Below, piece by piece: positions 17,701 to 26,630 of a stretch of 64,000 bases of DNA. The notes beneath the pieces are model-generated. The model was not told where the DNA came from. It did no database searches and saw nothing but the letters and a program-made list of their open reading frames with translations. This DNA comes from Rubritalea squalenifaciens DSM 18772 (lineage in GTDB: Bacteria; Verrucomicrobiota; Verrucomicrobiia; Verrucomicrobiales; Akkermansiaceae). The stretch lies in contig NZ_FQYR01000003.1 of NCBI RefSeq assembly GCF_900141815.1, positions 930,001 to 994,000 of the forward strand, in the 5' to 3' direction. The stretch's first letter is position 1. Every line of letters begins with the position of its first letter. The position numbers and the translations under genes are program-made.

Positions 17701-20700
17701 GTACATCATCACCCGCCGTAATGCTCCCCGTAGACTGGGCAATATGCTTCCCAAGCCAACCTGGCACCTACAACCATGGGAATCTAACAAAATCAGTGAA
17801 TTCAACGAATACTACGAAGATGCGGAAGACGGTAACGATTCCGGACGTGGAAGCGCCAGTTTCGGGAGGAAAGGGAAAGGCAAGTCCGCTGGTTCCCTGA
17901 ACCCTCTTAGCTCGGACAGTCCGTTGACATTCCTAGCGCACCCTGCAGTCGTTCTCTGCAACCTGAAGCCTAACGAGCAAGGCAAGTTATCCATCAACCT
18001 CAAACGTTTCCGCCATCACAGCAGACTCGATATTATCGTGACTGATGGTGTGAACTCCACTAGCCGTCAGATAGCATTACCTGCGTCTCTTATGGAAACA
18101 AGAGATCAGCGCCTTCTGAAAACTCTGGATACAGCCAAGCACTTCAAATCAAGGCAAACCAGAGCCGTGCTCAAGCCGGGAGAAAAGGTGGAGATTGAAA
18201 ATATTTTGCATGCCAAATGGAAAGCTTACTCCTCGCTTTCTAACGTTTGGTCTTACTTCCATACACACGCAAATAGCCAGGAGTTCCGTGAGACGATTAA
18301 TCTCCTCACCCCGGCTCTCCACTGGCCTAAGCTAGAACAGCAAGAGAGACTGGCTCTATTAGAGACAGCCGGAGGCTTCGAGCTTCACCTCTTTATCAAA
18401 AAACGTGATCCCGAGTGGTTCGAAAAGCATGTAAGACCCATGCTCACCAATAAGCGACGCAAAGCCTTCATCGACCACTACCTGCTTGACCACGACCTCG
18501 CGCCTTATCTTGAATTGGCAAAATACCAGAACCTCAATGTCATTGAGAAAGCGCTCTTAGCCCATAAGTTGCCAGGCAAGAACAAAGAGATCCTGGAGCA
18601 CCTTGAGATGCTTCACTGGCGATCCAATCCTTCCCCCGAGGTGCATACCGAGTTGTTCACCTCACTCCTGCGCCAGGAAATGATGGAGAATGCCCAGATT
18701 GCCGTCCATACTAAAACAGGAGGCTCTCTGAAGCTGCGTAAGAAGCTGAGCCAAATTACGATACCCGTAGTAGATTTTAATAACGTCTCTGTCGAGGAGG
18801 CGTTGGATTTCATTCGCTTGCGATCACGTGAACTGGACAAAAGCTCATTCGATGGAACTGATGTTGGCTTAAACATTACTGTTAGAAAACCAACTATCGT
18901 TGGAGGAGATTACGGCGACACAGGTGGCTTTGGAGACACAAGCAGTCCTGGCAGTAAAAAAATCGACAATCTTCAGCTCCGCAACGTCCCGATGCAGGTC
19001 CTACTCGATCAGATCTGCAAAAAAACCGGACTTCGCTATCGCATTGAAGACCACGGAGTCGTCCTGCTCCCCGCCACCGATTCGGACGATGCGGAAATTT
19101 TCACGAGAAGCATTCAAGTTCCTCCAGATTTCATGACCTTGATGGGTGACGGTGGAGGTACCGAGGATTCATTTGATGGTTCATCTGATCCTTTTTCTTC
19201 ACCATCTGACGCTGGTGGCATTGGCCTCCGAGCGACTCCGCCAGCAAAAGAGCTTCTCGAGAAATCCGGCATCACTTTCCCGGAAGGCGCCACAGCCACG
19301 TTCGACAAGCGCACAGGCATGCTGACCATTCGGAATACGGCGACCAATCTTGATCTAGTCGACGCCCTCACCCAGTCATTACGGGAAAGTCCAGCGAGTT
19401 CTAAGACAACACGCACATACAAGCGGACATCAGCCTCCCCCTCTAACACTCCACCTGCACCACAACAGGCTGGGGGCTCTGACTCTGATGACCCTTTTTC
19501 TACCGCTGGAGGAAGCATCCAAAATACTCTCCGTGAGAGATTCTCAGTCACACCAGCTACACCCTTATATGATCCACAGACCTTGCCTAATGAGACCAAG
19601 GCCTATCTGGAAGCAAACTACCTACGCCGCAGCCAAACTAGTGCTCGATTGAATGTACCAATCAATCGCTTCTGGCTAGATCTGGCAGCCTGGGATGGCA
19701 AGTCCCCTTTCCTTTCGCCACACTTTGCTGAATGCCGTTATAATGTTCACGAAGCCCTGATCGCCCTGGCATTCCTCGATCTCGATTTCGAGGGACAAGA
19801 CATCGACTCGGCTATTGAACAAAATACACTCTCTGTGACAGCGAAACAGCCTACCCTGCTTTACTACCAAGACACCATCGCTGTAGAGAAAACAAACAAG
19901 GACAACTCCCTGTTAGGCTCCTTACGCTATTTCCTCAAAGGTGATGAATTTACCGTTACCAAAGAGGGCAAGAAAAAGGAAAACAGTATTCAGGATGACC
20001 AATTCCACAGCCGCGCTATCTACAATGCTGATCTGATTATCACCAATCCGACAGGTCTAGAGCGCGAAGTGGAAATCCTGCGCCAAATTCCTGCTGGAGC
20101 CATCAGAATCGACTCCAATGAATCTCTGGAATCCACGAAGACACTGATTCCACCTCACGGTAGCCACCGCCAAGTGATTAGCTTCTACTTCCCAGCGGCT
20201 GGTGAATACACACACTACACACCAGAGATTTATGAAGATCATCAACTCGCTATTGGCCTGCCAGCCAAGTCACTCAAAGTAAGCGCTTCCCCTAAGCCGG
20301 AAGTGACCGATTCATGGTACCACATCGCAACCAATGGATCTGATCAAGAACTACTCACCGCTCTGCGCACCAGACAATTCCAGCCAAATGATTTTGATGA
20401 TCTGGGTTGGAGGCTAGCCGACCGCGACCTCTACCTTAAAGTTGTCGAGATCCTCAGAACCCGCAAGTTAAGCGCTCCTGCAGTGGAGCAGTTTGCCTTC
20501 CGCCATTACGATTCAGAGACAGTATCCACTTATCTGGCTAAACCTGATCACTTTTCGAATCAATTTGGGTCCTACTTTGACACCCAATTAGCAAACATCT
20601 CGCCATACACAAACAGACGCTTCGAGGACACCGAATGGAGACCTCTGGTAAAAACCCGCAGCTACCAACTGAGGGACAACCTCCCGATTAGCCAGATCCC

Positions 20701-21622
20701 GGTATGGGATGATTATCTGGATCTTCTCAGTCACCTGATTTGGATGCCGGCACTGGGCAACGAAGAGAAACTCACTATGGTCTATCACCTCTTCAGTCAT
20801 GAACGAGATGCGGAAGCCCTCCAGCTTCTCAATACCTGTGAGCGCTCCCAGACTGAGGCAAAGATGCAATGGGACTACCTCAAGGCATACGCTCTATTCT
20901 CGGAAGCTAAACCAGAAGAAGCCGTCTCTCTAGCCAAACAATGGATGAACAAGTCCACTCCACAGTGGGATCAGCGCTTCCAGTCCATCCTGGATCAGAT
21001 AGAGGAAATCAAATCCGCTTCTCTGATGGAGTCCGATTGGGGGCAGACTGAAGAGAGCCAAGACCAGCAATGGTCCGCCCAGATCACGCCAGATCACCAA
21101 CTCGTCATCAATCATGATGGACTGGAGCAGCTCATACTGAAAGTCTATCCGATTGATTTAGAGTTTCTGTTTACCGCGACGCCCTTCCTTGAGGGGCAAA
21201 ATCAAGTCCATACCGCTGTATTGCCTGCCAAGACCATGGTGATCCTATTGGATAATAAGGAAAAGATCTCTAGCTCTGCACTTCCTGAGGAATTCAAGAC
21301 TGGAAACAAGCTTCTAGTATTAGAGGGCGCAGGTTCTAGCTGGGTGCAGACACTGCAGTCCTCCACCCTCGTCGTCACTCCAAATAAAGGACGCGGACTA
21401 CTTCAGGCATCAGCCAATGGAAAACCGCTGGCAAAAACCTACATTAAAATCTATGCTGAAACCAATGATGGCGAAGTGGTCTTTTTCAAAGACGGCCACA
21501 CCGATCTGCGAGGCATGTTCGACTACCGCTCCCACAACGAATATGCACCAGCTGATATCCGTAAGTTCGCCATCTATGCAGACCATGAACTACACGGAGC
21601 CAGAACCATTGAAATCAAGTAA
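14717..21622 (+). CDS. Giant secreted protein, macroglobulin-like with N0-like insert
   Basis: A 2301-residue protein with a signal peptide (cleavage near LKLAAD). Residues ~20-430 are mostly helical and unrecognised. From ~434 to ~1110 come repeated beta-sandwich stretches resembling alpha-2-macroglobulin MG domains: GSWIVKLQGN, KKYTTDANGIVVLPY, SGQTAKIYLRPS and AHPAVVLCNLKPNEQGKLSI. No thioester motif (GCGEQ-like) is visible. At ~1345-1570 lies a secretin/TonB short N-terminal (N0/STN)-like region: QITIPVVDFNNVSVEEALDF, LRNVPMQVLLDQICKKTG, and a Ser/Asp/Gly-rich loop. The C terminus has FFKDGHTDLRGMFDY in a last beta domain. Only 19 bp separate it from an ABC-2 ATPase gene. Role unknown; cell-envelope protection or assembly is a guess from the domains. 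Confidence 0.75.
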   Translation: MKVHAVVIAFCLSASLKLAADPANPVEERWVLADDKSTVLKTLTPGTDDYFFYHALYQQHQGNREAYLKHIHAWEEKLKKNKESTPERLRQLENRQALLNFESNNESLKREGQRHLTNYLDLTLHHDKPLSREEIQLPSSVDADKISAEAFEKNLVGHLPSQRLRQMTTTKLRAMVVSERAWDQETRKTLLGKVKRADIPGMETLLQANFSDERNGLKFEDVACHRNLTAPQLDALSKQFPQLLQNKTFLKIRLERLRGTPSQELDMRRNPEKLIVWLEKVDEFTQTLPPHFNTLKAETLHHLLRCKADADEYPLDLFVRYLTLPRPPASIWRPSTKVHEHVVKFPSGLLANDCLPSVHNESALLEKYLDQLLTDKVSQDRIAPYFESDYFRKRTAMARIQAGMVYDKDAISPKEYVALRDEASLRIASSSKNHFLAEDQVSLNLDLKNVDQLTVSIYQLDSLNYALKNHKTIDLSLDLGGLSPNISRKIDFDQDPLLKHRHTLALPELKGVGSWIVKLQGNSQSATALILKGEMHSSVRDTGSGQEIFVTDFQGQALENIEVHVDSKKYTTDANGIVVLPYATYSKRSQVILHQPNKETGTGRTRLVTVYRKSARQELQLSSIAHPEQWLSGQTAKIYLRPSFLINNKLADLNYLSDTRITLEGILEDESKIRLTKIENPSLSAYDYLPVQFHVPENLNRIDILMEAVIKPPHLPTETPVNAKLQLVTLSSTDTQKIAHGYFQKTPNGWTLSILGLNGEPFPGHDLTLSFKHKHYTRQLELGLRTDKSGVIQLGSMEGIESVSLENNSTHASCKLNLSSTKYISAKQQYTSGKDIELLLASPPSLSALSYSLTSIDNQKASYFANLALAGEKLLIKKLPKGEYRLQVEGFEPLSFHVVAATRQGAWATHQGSSYEIDTSSYPVIADPKLNREQVEIQVANYSKDARVHLVASRFSDNSAAMRPNLPASADMDIVRFGFYPSTWNNGGTLSSEQQYIITRRNAPRRLGNMLPKPTWHLQPWESNKISEFNEYYEDAEDGNDSGRGSASFGRKGKGKSAGSLNPLSSDSPLTFLAHPAVVLCNLKPNEQGKLSINLKRFRHHSRLDIIVTDGVNSTSRQIALPASLMETRDQRLLKTLDTAKHFKSRQTRAVLKPGEKVEIENILHAKWKAYSSLSNVWSYFHTHANSQEFRETINLLTPALHWPKLEQQERLALLETAGGFELHLFIKKRDPEWFEKHVRPMLTNKRRKAFIDHYLLDHDLAPYLELAKYQNLNVIEKALLAHKLPGKNKEILEHLEMLHWRSNPSPEVHTELFTSLLRQEMMENAQIAVHTKTGGSLKLRKKLSQITIPVVDFNNVSVEEALDFIRLRSRELDKSSFDGTDVGLNITVRKPTIVGGDYGDTGGFGDTSSPGSKKIDNLQLRNVPMQVLLDQICKKTGLRYRIEDHGVVLLPATDSDDAEIFTRSIQVPPDFMTLMGDGGGTEDSFDGSSDPFSSPSDAGGIGLRATPPAKELLEKSGITFPEGATATFDKRTGMLTIRNTATNLDLVDALTQSLRESPASSKTTRTYKRTSASPSNTPPAPQQAGGSDSDDPFSTAGGSIQNTLRERFSVTPATPLYDPQTLPNETKAYLEANYLRRSQTSARLNVPINRFWLDLAAWDGKSPFLSPHFAECRYNVHEALIALAFLDLDFEGQDIDSAIEQNTLSVTAKQPTLLYYQDTIAVEKTNKDNSLLGSLRYFLKGDEFTVTKEGKKKENSIQDDQFHSRAIYNADLIITNPTGLEREVEILRQIPAGAIRIDSNESLESTKTLIPPHGSHRQVISFYFPAAGEYTHYTPEIYEDHQLAIGLPAKSLKVSASPKPEVTDSWYHIATNGSDQELLTALRTRQFQPNDFDDLGWRLADRDLYLKVVEILRTRKLSAPAVEQFAFRHYDSETVSTYLAKPDHFSNQFGSYFDTQLANISPYTNRRFEDTEWRPLVKTRSYQLRDNLPISQIPVWDDYLDLLSHLIWMPALGNEEKLTMVYHLFSHERDAEALQLLNTCERSQTEAKMQWDYLKAYALFSEAKPEEAVSLAKQWMNKSTPQWDQRFQSILDQIEEIKSASLMESDWGQTEESQDQQWSAQITPDHQLVINHDGLEQLILKVYPIDLEFLFTATPFLEGQNQVHTAVLPAKTMVILLDNKEKISSSALPEEFKTGNKLLVLEGAGSSWVQTLQSSTLVVTPNKGRGLLQASANGKPLAKTYIKIYAETNDGEVVFFKDGHTDLRGMFDYRSHNEYAPADIRKFAIYADHELHGARTIEIK

Positions 21623-21641
21623 CAACACTCCCGACTCCTGA

Positions 21642-22601
21642 ATGGAAACCGCTACACAATACGCAGTCTGCATCAGCGACCTCCGCATCGACTATGGTTC
21701 ACATGTGGCGGTGAAGGACATGAACCTGGATATTCCCCAGGGAGTCATCTATGGACTCGTGGGTCCTAACGGCGCAGGAAAGACCTCCACTTTCAAGGCA
21801 CTCACCTCCCTGCTAGAACCTACCAACGGCCATATCTCGATCAATGGGCACGACATCGTAAAGAAAAGGCGCCACGCGCAGACAAGCATTGGCTATATGC
21901 CGGACCTCGCTCCTGTAGCCTCTGATCTGCGTGTCTGGGAATTTCTGGACCTCTTTGCCGCCTGCCACGGGCTGGAGGGCAAAGCCAAGAAAAACAGAGT
22001 CAACGAATGCCTCTCCTTGGTTGAGCTTGCGGATAAGCGGAATGACAACTGCAAATCTCTTTCGCGAGGCATGATGCAGCGCCTCGTCTTGGCTAAAACC
22101 ATGCTACACCGCCCATCTCTGCTGATCTTGGATGAACCAGCCAGCGGCATGGATGTACGCTCCCGGGTTTCACTCAGACGCATTTTACGGCAGGTCTCCG
22201 ATGAAGGTGCCACCGTGATGGTCAGCTCGCACATCCTTCCCGAGCTATCAGAAATGTGCGACATGATTGGCATCCTGCATCATGGACAACTGTTGGAGAC
22301 GGGCACGGTAGACGAGGTCATGCACAGAATGACCAGCCTACTCCCCCATATTCATCTCACGCTGGCGCGCCCCGCCAGCTCACACTGGGAGTCCTGGCTG
22401 AAAACCAAGCCCAAAGTCAAAGATGTCCACGTCCACAGTTCACTCTCTACATCCTTTGTGTATGAGGGTGATAATACAGAGCTTTCAAACCTGCTCATGG
22501 AGGCAATGCAATCTGATCATCCGATATGCCGAGTCACTGAGAAGCGCCATAGTCTGGAACAAATCCTGATGGAACTTGAGGAAGAGGAGTACTCCCGATA
22601 A
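21642..22601 (+). CDS. ABC-2-type transporter ATP-binding protein
   Basis: A 319-residue ATPase. Walker A is GPNGAGKTS, the signature is SLSRGMMQRL (a divergent form of LSGGQ), Walker B is LLILDEPASGMD, and the H-loop lies in VMVSSHILPELSE. The ~90-residue C-terminal extension is typical of ATPases paired with ABC-2 membrane subunits such as CcmA/NosF/GldA types. It begins 19 bp after the giant secreted protein and precedes the membrane subunit by 23 bp, so the three are probably one transcription unit. Confidence 0.9.
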   Translation: METATQYAVCISDLRIDYGSHVAVKDMNLDIPQGVIYGLVGPNGAGKTSTFKALTSLLEPTNGHISINGHDIVKKRRHAQTSIGYMPDLAPVASDLRVWEFLDLFAACHGLEGKAKKNRVNECLSLVELADKRNDNCKSLSRGMMQRLVLAKTMLHRPSLLILDEPASGMDVRSRVSLRRILRQVSDEGATVMVSSHILPELSEMCDMIGILHHGQLLETGTVDEVMHRMTSLLPHIHLTLARPASSHWESWLKTKPKVKDVHVHSSLSTSFVYEGDNTELSNLLMEAMQSDHPICRVTEKRHSLEQILMELEEEEYSR

Positions 22602-22624
22602 ATTATTTTACTCGTATCACAGCA

Positions 22625-24346
22625 ATGCCCGAAGACTCACTTTCCTCACTGCCCCAGTTCTGGCAAATCTGGAAGAATCCCATCTTTACCCGTTATCGCC
22701 GCTCCAAGCTGCGCATCTCCGCACTCATCACTGGCGCTTTACTGTATGGCGGTCTCTCTGTGTTTATTCTCCTCGTCAGCATTGGCATTACTTCTGAACA
22801 TTTACAAACCAAGTTTGAGGACGCGGCCATCTACCCCTTCATAGCGCTCATCTTCCTCCAGATCATGATCATGAACTTTGGAGGCACAGGCGCGGTCGCT
22901 GCGGGTATGGCCCGGGAATCCATTGATGATGTTCTGACCTACCAACGACTCACCCCACTCAGCCCACTGACCAAAGTAATCGGCTACCTAACAGGCCTTC
23001 CGATCAGACAATATTACCACACTCTCACCACGGTACCGGTCACCATAGCGCTGATTTTCATGGGCGGCATCGAGATGAAAATCTGGCTCCCTATCTACAC
23101 GGTGCTCTTCACCTCCACCATTATGTTCCACCTGTTGGCCATGTCGGTGGGTTTCATCATGGGAAAAAAATTCTCGGCCTTGATCTCTCAGGGCTTGGTT
23201 GCTCTGCTGTATCTGGCGTTCCCTCAGTTATCCAAATTCGGCTTCGTCGTCTTTGAATACCTCACCATGCGCCCCACTCTTTTCATTAGCCTACAGGGTG
23301 AAATCCCCATCAACTATGGGCGTAGTGAAACAGCGATGTTCTTCAATTGGGAGATTAGCCACACTTGGTACAGCATCGCCGTACAGACCTTGCTCAGTCT
23401 CGTTTTCCTCTCCATTCTACTACGTAGATGGCGTCAAGAAAGCGCCCATCTCTTAAGCAAGGCGCAGTCCGTATTGATGTGTGCCGTAGCCCACACCATC
23501 ATACTTGGAGGTATCTGGGCAAACACGAGCAACGGAGCCATTTTTGATGTCGACTTCAATCAGGCTCGCCCTGAATCTAAGAGATTCCCTACACCACCGC
23601 CGCCAGAGCAAAAGCAAGGCATCCCTCCCGAACTTCTCACACAAAACCCCAAAGCGGTGATCGTGGAAGAAGTAATCGAACAAAACCCCCAATACGTTGC
23701 CTCCACGATTATTGGTGTCTATGGCCTGATCTCACTGGCTCTCGCCGTGCTTCTTCAGTACCTCTACACTCCAGACAAATTTACGTATTTTGCGGGTATC
23801 CGCCAGCGCCTCAAAGATGGCCGCAGCAGCTTTGCTCTTTTCCCTGACTCCGCCTCAGCCATCCCGACGACTCTCGTCATCACGGTCATGAGTATCTATG
23901 CCTGGCTTCTCTATAGTCGCCATTTGCTTAATACGGCTGAAATCCAGCAGTATCTTGATGGCCGATCCTGGCAGTCACTGGAGACCCTGATCATCCTGAC
24001 TCTCTCCGCCCCTTTACTAGGCCACGGATTCGCTATGGAGCAATGGGGTAAGAAGCTCATCGGCACAATGGCTCTCTTCATCTGGGTCATTCCACTTGCT
24101 ATTGCTCTTCTCGGAACAGCATGGAACTTGAATCAGGATATCTTTGGGCTGCTCTATGGCTTCTCCCCACTAGCCATGGTTTTCGCTCCGGCTTTTGGAT
24201 TAACCCACTTGGATTACCTCATGGACAGGCCTTTCATCGTAGGCTCCCTGATTGGGACCACCTTGTATTTCGCCTTATCAGTTATCGCTTTGACGATGAT
24301 TATCAAGCGCCACAAGCTCTTCCTGGTAACCCAAAAAAGAGGCTAA
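22625..24346 (+). CDS. ABC-2-type transporter membrane subunit
   Basis: A 573-residue integral membrane protein with about a dozen hydrophobic segments. It starts with a cytoplasmic N terminus (FWQIWKNPIFTRYRRSKLR) typical of ABC-2 permeases, then a helix at ~35-60, and DVLTYQRLTPLSPLTKVIGY, the usual region between helices 2 and 3. A Pro-rich linker (FPTPPPPEQKQG) separates two halves, suggesting a fused double permease. It forms a transporter with the ATPase upstream. Given the linkage to a 2301-residue secreted protein, the transporter could act on that protein or on an envelope polymer, but this is inferred from position only. Confidence 0.8.
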   Translation: MPEDSLSSLPQFWQIWKNPIFTRYRRSKLRISALITGALLYGGLSVFILLVSIGITSEHLQTKFEDAAIYPFIALIFLQIMIMNFGGTGAVAAGMARESIDDVLTYQRLTPLSPLTKVIGYLTGLPIRQYYHTLTTVPVTIALIFMGGIEMKIWLPIYTVLFTSTIMFHLLAMSVGFIMGKKFSALISQGLVALLYLAFPQLSKFGFVVFEYLTMRPTLFISLQGEIPINYGRSETAMFFNWEISHTWYSIAVQTLLSLVFLSILLRRWRQESAHLLSKAQSVLMCAVAHTIILGGIWANTSNGAIFDVDFNQARPESKRFPTPPPPEQKQGIPPELLTQNPKAVIVEEVIEQNPQYVASTIIGVYGLISLALAVLLQYLYTPDKFTYFAGIRQRLKDGRSSFALFPDSASAIPTTLVITVMSIYAWLLYSRHLLNTAEIQQYLDGRSWQSLETLIILTLSAPLLGHGFAMEQWGKKLIGTMALFIWVIPLAIALLGTAWNLNQDIFGLLYGFSPLAMVFAPAFGLTHLDYLMDRPFIVGSLIGTTLYFALSVIALTMIIKRHKLFLVTQKRG

Positions 24347-24430
24347 AGTTCAAACACTTAATCATCATCTCTTTCCTCAAAAACTGACTTCAATGAAATA
24401 AATCTTCCTGTGTGGGCTCTTAACATTCAC

Positions 24431-24871
24431 ATGAACATCATCAAGAAACTCAGTATCACTCTATTCGCTCTTCTCGCCTTCAGTGGAATCTCCCTAGCCG
24501 GCGATGGATGGATGACCAATATCGAACAAGCTCTTGCCAAGGCCAAGACGAGCAAAAAACCAGTCATGGTAGAGTTCACAGGCTCGGATTGGTGCCCACC
24601 ATGCATCCGCATGCACAAGCAAGTATTCTCCAAGGACGAATTCCTCAAGAAGGCATCTAAAGGCTTCATTCTCGTAAAAATCGATATTCCAAATGGTAAC
24701 AAAGATCTCCGCGCCAAAAATGAACCAGTTCTTCAGAAGCACAAAGTACGTGGAGTCCCAACCGTGATCGTCTTCAGCCCTGAAGGCACCGAACTCGATC
24801 GCTTTACGGCATCCAGCTATCCGGACGTCAAAAGCTTCCTTGCCAAGCTCAAAGAGAGCCTGAAGTCCTAG
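24431..24871 (+). CDS. Secreted thioredoxin-like protein (WCPPC)
   Basis: A ~146-residue exported thioredoxin-fold protein. A signal peptide ends at ISLAGDG; the active site is SDWCPPCIRMHKQVF, and VRGVPTVIVFSPEGTELDRF contains the cis-Pro loop (GVPT). This matches the thioredoxin_7-type periplasmic disulfide reductases common in Verrucomicrobiota and Bacteroidota. The frame opens at 24410, but the Met at 24431 begins the proper signal peptide. It follows the ABC transporter on the same strand with ~80 bp spacing and has its own terminator. Likely a periplasmic disulfide reductase or isomerase; client proteins unknown. Confidence 0.85.
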   Translation: MNIIKKLSITLFALLAFSGISLAGDGWMTNIEQALAKAKTSKKPVMVEFTGSDWCPPCIRMHKQVFSKDEFLKKASKGFILVKIDIPNGNKDLRAKNEPVLQKHKVRGVPTVIVFSPEGTELDRFTASSYPDVKSFLAKLKESLKS

Positions 24872-24903
24872 GACTGCTCCAAAAAGCACACTCAAGCCTT
24901 TAG

Positions 24904-24933
24904 AGGTCACTCCGCTACAGAGTGACCTTTTTT
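24904..24933 (+). terminator. Rho-independent terminator after the thioredoxin gene
   Basis: AGGTCACTC pairs with GAGTGACCT across a 7-nt loop and runs directly into six T residues. Confidence 0.9.
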
Positions 24934-25026
24934 AGGCACGTATTTCCATGGACTTATTCACAAAATCACGCATTCCGCATCTTGGATTTGACCGTTAGGC
25001 TAGGCCTATTCCAGTATAAAAATCTC

Positions 25027-26466
25027 ATGTCGACCGACACAGCACCCGCCAAGAAAAAGAACGGCCCGGAACTCCAGAAATCCTCCTACCAAAGCGATGA
25101 GGAAAAGATCGCCCAGCGCTCTCTTCCAAACGCCACAGGTCCGGAGAAGTCCCTGCTATCATCCATGCTGCAGGACCCTGCCGAGTACGTCATGCGTTCT
25201 GAAGAAATGGGTCTGACACCGGAACATTTCTACCACCCTTCCCACCAGGCCCTTTACAAGGTCATCCGTGATCTCTCGAACATCGGCACCAAGATCGAAC
25301 TCGTCTCTCTGACCCAGACTCTCATGGATCGCGGCATCCTTGAGAACATTGGTGGTCCCTCTGCCCTCACGGAGATCTACACCTACTCGCCGACGGCGGC
25401 TCACTTTGATCACCACCTCGGGATCGTCAAAGACAAGTTCATCCTGCGAAATATCATCAACTCCTGCACCGAGGCGATTACCCGCTCCTACGAGGACCAG
25501 GAAGAAGTTGCCGGCCTGCTTGACGAGGTGGAACAGCGCATCTTCGCCATTCGTGAAGGTGCGGACATCGAACAGGCACCAACCGTTAAAGAGGACGTCA
25601 AAAAGGTCATTGAGAACTTCGAGAAATATCTCGCGGGTGGTGGCCAGCCAATGGGTATCAAGACTGGCTACTCCCAGCTAGACTCCATGTCCAACGGACT
25701 GAAGGCTGGTGAAATGTTCATTATCGCCGCCCGTCCTTCCATGGGTAAGACCTCCTTCGTGATGAACCTGGTGGAGCACATCTGCTTGGATCAAAAGCTT
25801 CCCTCTATGGTGTTCTCATGCGAGATGACCTCTGAGCAGATCGTTCAGCGTCTTCTTTTCGCACGCGCCAAATACGCTATTTCCAACCTGCGTAACGGTT
25901 TCACTCCAACGAAGGCTGATTTGGTCCGCATCAAGAATGCTGCTCAGGAAATCGCCGAATCCAAGCTCTTCATCGATGACACCGCGGGTATCTCCATCTC
26001 GGAGCTGCGAGCCAAAGCTCGACGCAAAAAGAAGGAAGAAGACATCCAGTGTATCGCGATTGACTACCTTCAGCTGATGAAGTCTACCTCCAAGCAGGCT
26101 CAGGGTTCACGTGAACGTGAGATTGCGGAAATTTCCGCGGGCCTCAAGGCCTTGGCTAAGGAGCTTGCCATTCCGGTTCTCGTTCTTGCCCAGCTTAACC
26201 GTGGTCCAGAAAACCGTGGTGGTTCCCCACGTATGTCTGACCTTCGTGAATCCGGTTCCATTGAGCAGGACGCCGATATGATTGGCCTGCTCTTCCGTAC
26301 CGCCTACTACGCCGAGGATCAGGAGCAACGTGACGAGCAAGACGGCATCGCCGAACTCAACCTGGCCAAGAACCGTAACGGTCCTACCGGCTCCATCCCT
26401 CTCACCTTCATCAAGGAACTCATGCGCTTCGAAACCCGCGCCTTTGATGACAGCGTTCCTGAGTAA
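25027..26466 (+). CDS. dnaB: Replicative DNA helicase DnaB
   Basis: The ring-shaped helicase that unwinds DNA at replication forks. The N-terminal DnaB domain is clear (EKSLLSSMLQDPAEYVM, TPEHFYHPSHQALYKVI), followed by the RecA-like motor with Walker A ARPSMGKTSF, IDYLQLMKS (Walker B), and the C-terminal signature NRGPENRGGSPRMSDLRESG then IEQDADMI. I start at 25027 because the upstream frame (from 24922) runs through the preceding terminator region and lacks a DnaB-like sequence. The resulting ~479 residues is normal. A TATAAA at 25015-25020 lies so close to the ATG that the mRNA could be almost leaderless. Single gene between two terminators. Confidence 0.95.
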   Translation: MSTDTAPAKKKNGPELQKSSYQSDEEKIAQRSLPNATGPEKSLLSSMLQDPAEYVMRSEEMGLTPEHFYHPSHQALYKVIRDLSNIGTKIELVSLTQTLMDRGILENIGGPSALTEIYTYSPTAAHFDHHLGIVKDKFILRNIINSCTEAITRSYEDQEEVAGLLDEVEQRIFAIREGADIEQAPTVKEDVKKVIENFEKYLAGGGQPMGIKTGYSQLDSMSNGLKAGEMFIIAARPSMGKTSFVMNLVEHICLDQKLPSMVFSCEMTSEQIVQRLLFARAKYAISNLRNGFTPTKADLVRIKNAAQEIAESKLFIDDTAGISISELRAKARRKKKEEDIQCIAIDYLQLMKSTSKQAQGSREREIAEISAGLKALAKELAIPVLVLAQLNRGPENRGGSPRMSDLRESGSIEQDADMIGLLFRTAYYAEDQEQRDEQDGIAELNLAKNRNGPTGSIPLTFIKELMRFETRAFDDSVPE

Positions 26467-26481
26467 ATTACATCTCTCCCG

Positions 26482-26517
26482 ATGCCCCGTGAATTTAAAA
26501 CTTCATGGGGCATTTTT
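26482..26517 (+). terminator. Rho-independent terminator of dnaB
   Basis: ATGCCCC pairs with GGGGCAT, with an inner TGAA/TTCA extension, and T5 follows. It is located 15 bp after the dnaB stop. Confidence 0.85.
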
Positions 26518-26570
26518 GTTAGGTAATCATTTTTCTTGTCAAAGTCCCTAACTGCATGCATTCAAGAGTC

Positions 26571-26630
26571 ATGTTCAAAACAATACAGCGCCTTCGACGT
26601 ACTGCGCGTGCACATCGCACGGGCCGCTAA
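26571..26630 (+). CDS. Candidate Arg-rich leader peptide of the rtcB-like gene
   Basis: A 19-codon ORF encoding MFKTIQRLRRTARAHRTGR, with six Arg codons (positions 7, 9, 10, 13, 16 and 19) and a TAA at 26628-26630. An in-frame ATG at 26556 would add five residues including one more Arg. The Shine-Dalgarno sequence is poor (AAGAG only 2 nt before the ATG), which lowers confidence. It is placed between the dnaB terminator and a second rho-independent terminator, about 130 nt before the RNA-ligase gene, exactly where an attenuator leader peptide would sit. The ORF overlaps both strands of a small hairpin that competes with an antiterminator pairing. Confidence 0.5.
   Translation: MFKTIQRLRRTARAHRTGR

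Noticed and set aside
14717-21622. Classical thioester-containing alpha-2-macroglobulin
   Set aside because: No GCGEQ-like motif was found and the usual partner pbpC is not adjacent, so only the MG-like part is claimed.
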